From Gymnopilus junonius (Eukaryota; Basidiomycota; Agaricomycetes; Agaricales; Galerinaceae), in NCBI GenBank assembly GCA_015501075.1, contig JADNYJ010000558.1:1-20481 (forward strand): a stretch of 20,481 nucleotides of DNA, given 5' to 3'. Below the pieces are notes generated by a model. The model was not told the origin of the DNA and searched no databases. It saw only the letters and a program-made list of their open reading frames with translations. How positions within the stretch are numbered: the stretch's first letter is position 1; every line of letters begins with the position of its first letter. Shown piece by piece: positions 18,901 to 20,481 of the stretch. Made by a program: the position numbers and the translations under genes.

Positions 18901-20481
18901 CTACCTGTCCTCATGCTCTGTTCCCTCATCCTTGTCTGAGTCCTCTTCATCAACATCCTGCCAGTCAAAATCCTCACCAGATGAAGAGCTTGACTCATCA
19001 TTGGATGTGGTCCCTATGACTGTTGACCATTCTCCTTGATCAGCCAAATCTACAGCTTCTATGAGTGCTGCACGAATAAGTGCAACCTTTGTCTTTTGGT
19101 TGATATTTGCCAAATTTGGAGCTCCCAAAGCCTTGAAAACTGCAAGCATATCATGTAAAGCTTTGCCTTTAAGTTTTTCCAAAGCTTCTTTGTCAGTAAT
19201 GATAGCTGTACTTGCAATTCTTGCATCTCGCTCCTGAGTCTTCTGCTGCCGTTTCTGCCAAGTGGCAATCTTTTTTGCCTGGATCTCATCACGATGCTTG
19301 ATTATTTCATCTCAGTGCTTTTTATCCTCACCAACAGATTCCCTTCCCAGTTTGTGCAAGAATTTGTAGTCTTCCCTTTCTGTAAACTTTGCATCCATAA
19401 ATGCTTGGGTGTTGTTTTGGAAGAACATGGTCATTGCATTGTGGCTCAAAAGTGATAGCTGTGGCTGCTTTCTCATGAGTTGACGGAAGAGGCCCAGTGC
19501 ACCTTCATTCTCATCATTGGTGGCAGGCATCCAGGCTAGCTCACGTTCCTCAGAAGTAGCTTCATCAATGAGACCACCTGGGGCAAACTCGGAGATGAAT
19601 CGTTCCCATGTGTTCACAGCACCAGTGAAGAATGCAAGCAGTAGATCTTGAAAATATGGAAGATCACATCCAATTTCAAGGGCTTTCTTCACCACTGCTG
19701 GGTTCTCCCATTCTGCACCATATAGTGAAGCATTCTCAAGGCTAGAGTCATGGCCAATCAAAATAGCAGGATTCTCAATGATCTTGAGCATATGAGCCTG
19801 GACATGGTGGTGAAGAGGCCCTAGATCCAAGACATTCTGCTTTTTATCCCTGCATGTTCGAATGGCTTTCATGTAGGGATATGATACAGACTCAGCATAT
19901 AAAGCAAGAACTGCAAGTTCTGCCAGTGTGTCTTTGTCATGAAGAGCTTTCCAAAGGTTCAACTCCATATGGTTGAATAGTCCAGTCTTCTTATTATCCT
20001 GAAGATGCTCCAAGAATTTGATGAATTGTATGGTGTATAGCAGAAGAACTGCAGCTGCATCACAGTAAGATTGGAAACAATTGTTGGAAGTATCTGGAAA
20101 GGTGAAAGGAATGCCCACATGTCTGAACCACCACCAACGAAAAAGATCATGATGTCCTTTTTTGTCATCCTTGTGATTGAATATTGCACCAGCAATCTGG
20201 GCAACTTTGATTGCTCCCCGAGTTGATTTTTCGAATGCTTGTTCTTGGGCTGGTGTTGGAGTATTTCCTTGGTTCAAAGCTTTATTCATCTCATCAATTA
20301 CTGGGCTATTATCCCAGTTGGCAAGAAGAATAGGACCATCATATCCATGCTCCTTCCACCACTGTGACATGGAAGTATAGCCACCTCGGACAGTATTGAG
20401 GTCTTTATGGCATCCACAGCCAGCCCAGATAAATAATCATAGTGTTTGCTTTTCATGATCAGAGAGCATCTCAAATGCACT
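18901..20481 (-). pseudogene. Repeat-associated fungal protein, probably transposase-like; two TGA stops, cut by window end
   Basis: One frame runs about 1,580 bases on the minus strand and is broken only by TGA at 20437-20439 and 19312-19314. It contains a Cys/His motif (FIWAGCGCHKDLNTVRGGY), QWWKEHGYDGPILLANWDNS, IFNHKDDKKGHHD, FPDTSNNCFQSYCDAA, YPYMKAIRTC, VLDLGPLHHHVQAHMLKIIE, FISEFAPGGLIDEATSEERE, WMPATNDENEGALGLFRQLM and NNTQAFMDAKFTEREDYKFL. A basic helical region follows, then a SAP-like helix pair (ALHDMLAVFKALGAPNL, then KVALIRAALIEAV) and an acidic Ser-rich end. I recognise this protein type from many mushroom genomes as a high-copy, unnamed family; its multi-copy nature and layout suggest a DNA-transposon protein, but I cannot name the superfamily. 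It looks recently disabled. Confidence 0.7.

Noticed and set aside
702..20439. TGA read as Trp or selenocysteine (alternative code)
   Set aside because: TAA and TAG stops and frameshifts also occur, spliceosomal introns indicate nuclear DNA, and the affected positions look like Arg in the families.

Overview
The window reads as nuclear DNA of a mushroom-forming basidiomycete (Agaricomycetes). The evidence is the set of repeat families: a Harbinger/PIF transposase, a KDZ-type transposase with a CxC-like cysteine region, a Ty3/gypsy pol of the lineage typical of agaricomycete genomes, and small introns of 46-55 nt with GT-AG ends. These assignments come from recognising protein motifs; no database search was run. 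I see no tRNA, rRNA, CRISPR array or bacterial-style operon, and no intact host gene. The window is best described as a graveyard of nested, decayed mobile elements.

Layout. 1-992 (minus): Harbinger/PIF transposase pseudogene, cut by the window start. 1616-2178: a cluster of small palindromes, then a degenerate TTTC/GAAA minisatellite-like tract. 2424-5534 (minus): nearly full-length KDZ transposase pseudogene with four well-defined introns, all three catalytic acidic residues, several stops and at least two frameshifts. 5901-8895 (minus), possibly starting near 9981: a multi-exon conserved fungal protein family of unknown function, split by about 1.2 kb of foreign, CpG-rich DNA (about 6900-8135) that may be a solo LTR. 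10226-11035: non-coding repeats, including an AACTGG-rich element bracketed by a direct repeat. 11230-12660: three different tandem or direct duplications. 12622-15976 (plus): Ty3/gypsy pol remnant (RT, RNase H, integrase) with many frameshifts and lost catalytic aspartates, followed by a polypurine tract and a probable 3' LTR (16065-16841). 17962-18655 (plus): exons of an acidic, NLS-containing protein, unassigned. 18901-20481 (minus): a long, well-preserved frame of a repeat-associated fungal protein, probably transposase-like, broken only by two TGA codons and cut by the window end.

The most informative signal is the mutation pattern. The old elements are stripped of CpG (600 bases without one CpG inside the KDZ gene), while the inserted block at 7 kb and the gypsy LTR keep CpG. 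The premature stops in four unrelated families are mostly TGA, several at places where the family has arginine, as expected from CGA to TGA deamination of methylated CpG. This lets the insertions be ordered in time: KDZ, Harbinger and the unknown-function family are old, and the 7 kb insertion and gypsy LTR are younger. I found no convincing undescribed biological system. The two least understood coding items are the split unknown family (5.9-9.98 kb) and the 18.9-20.5 kb protein.
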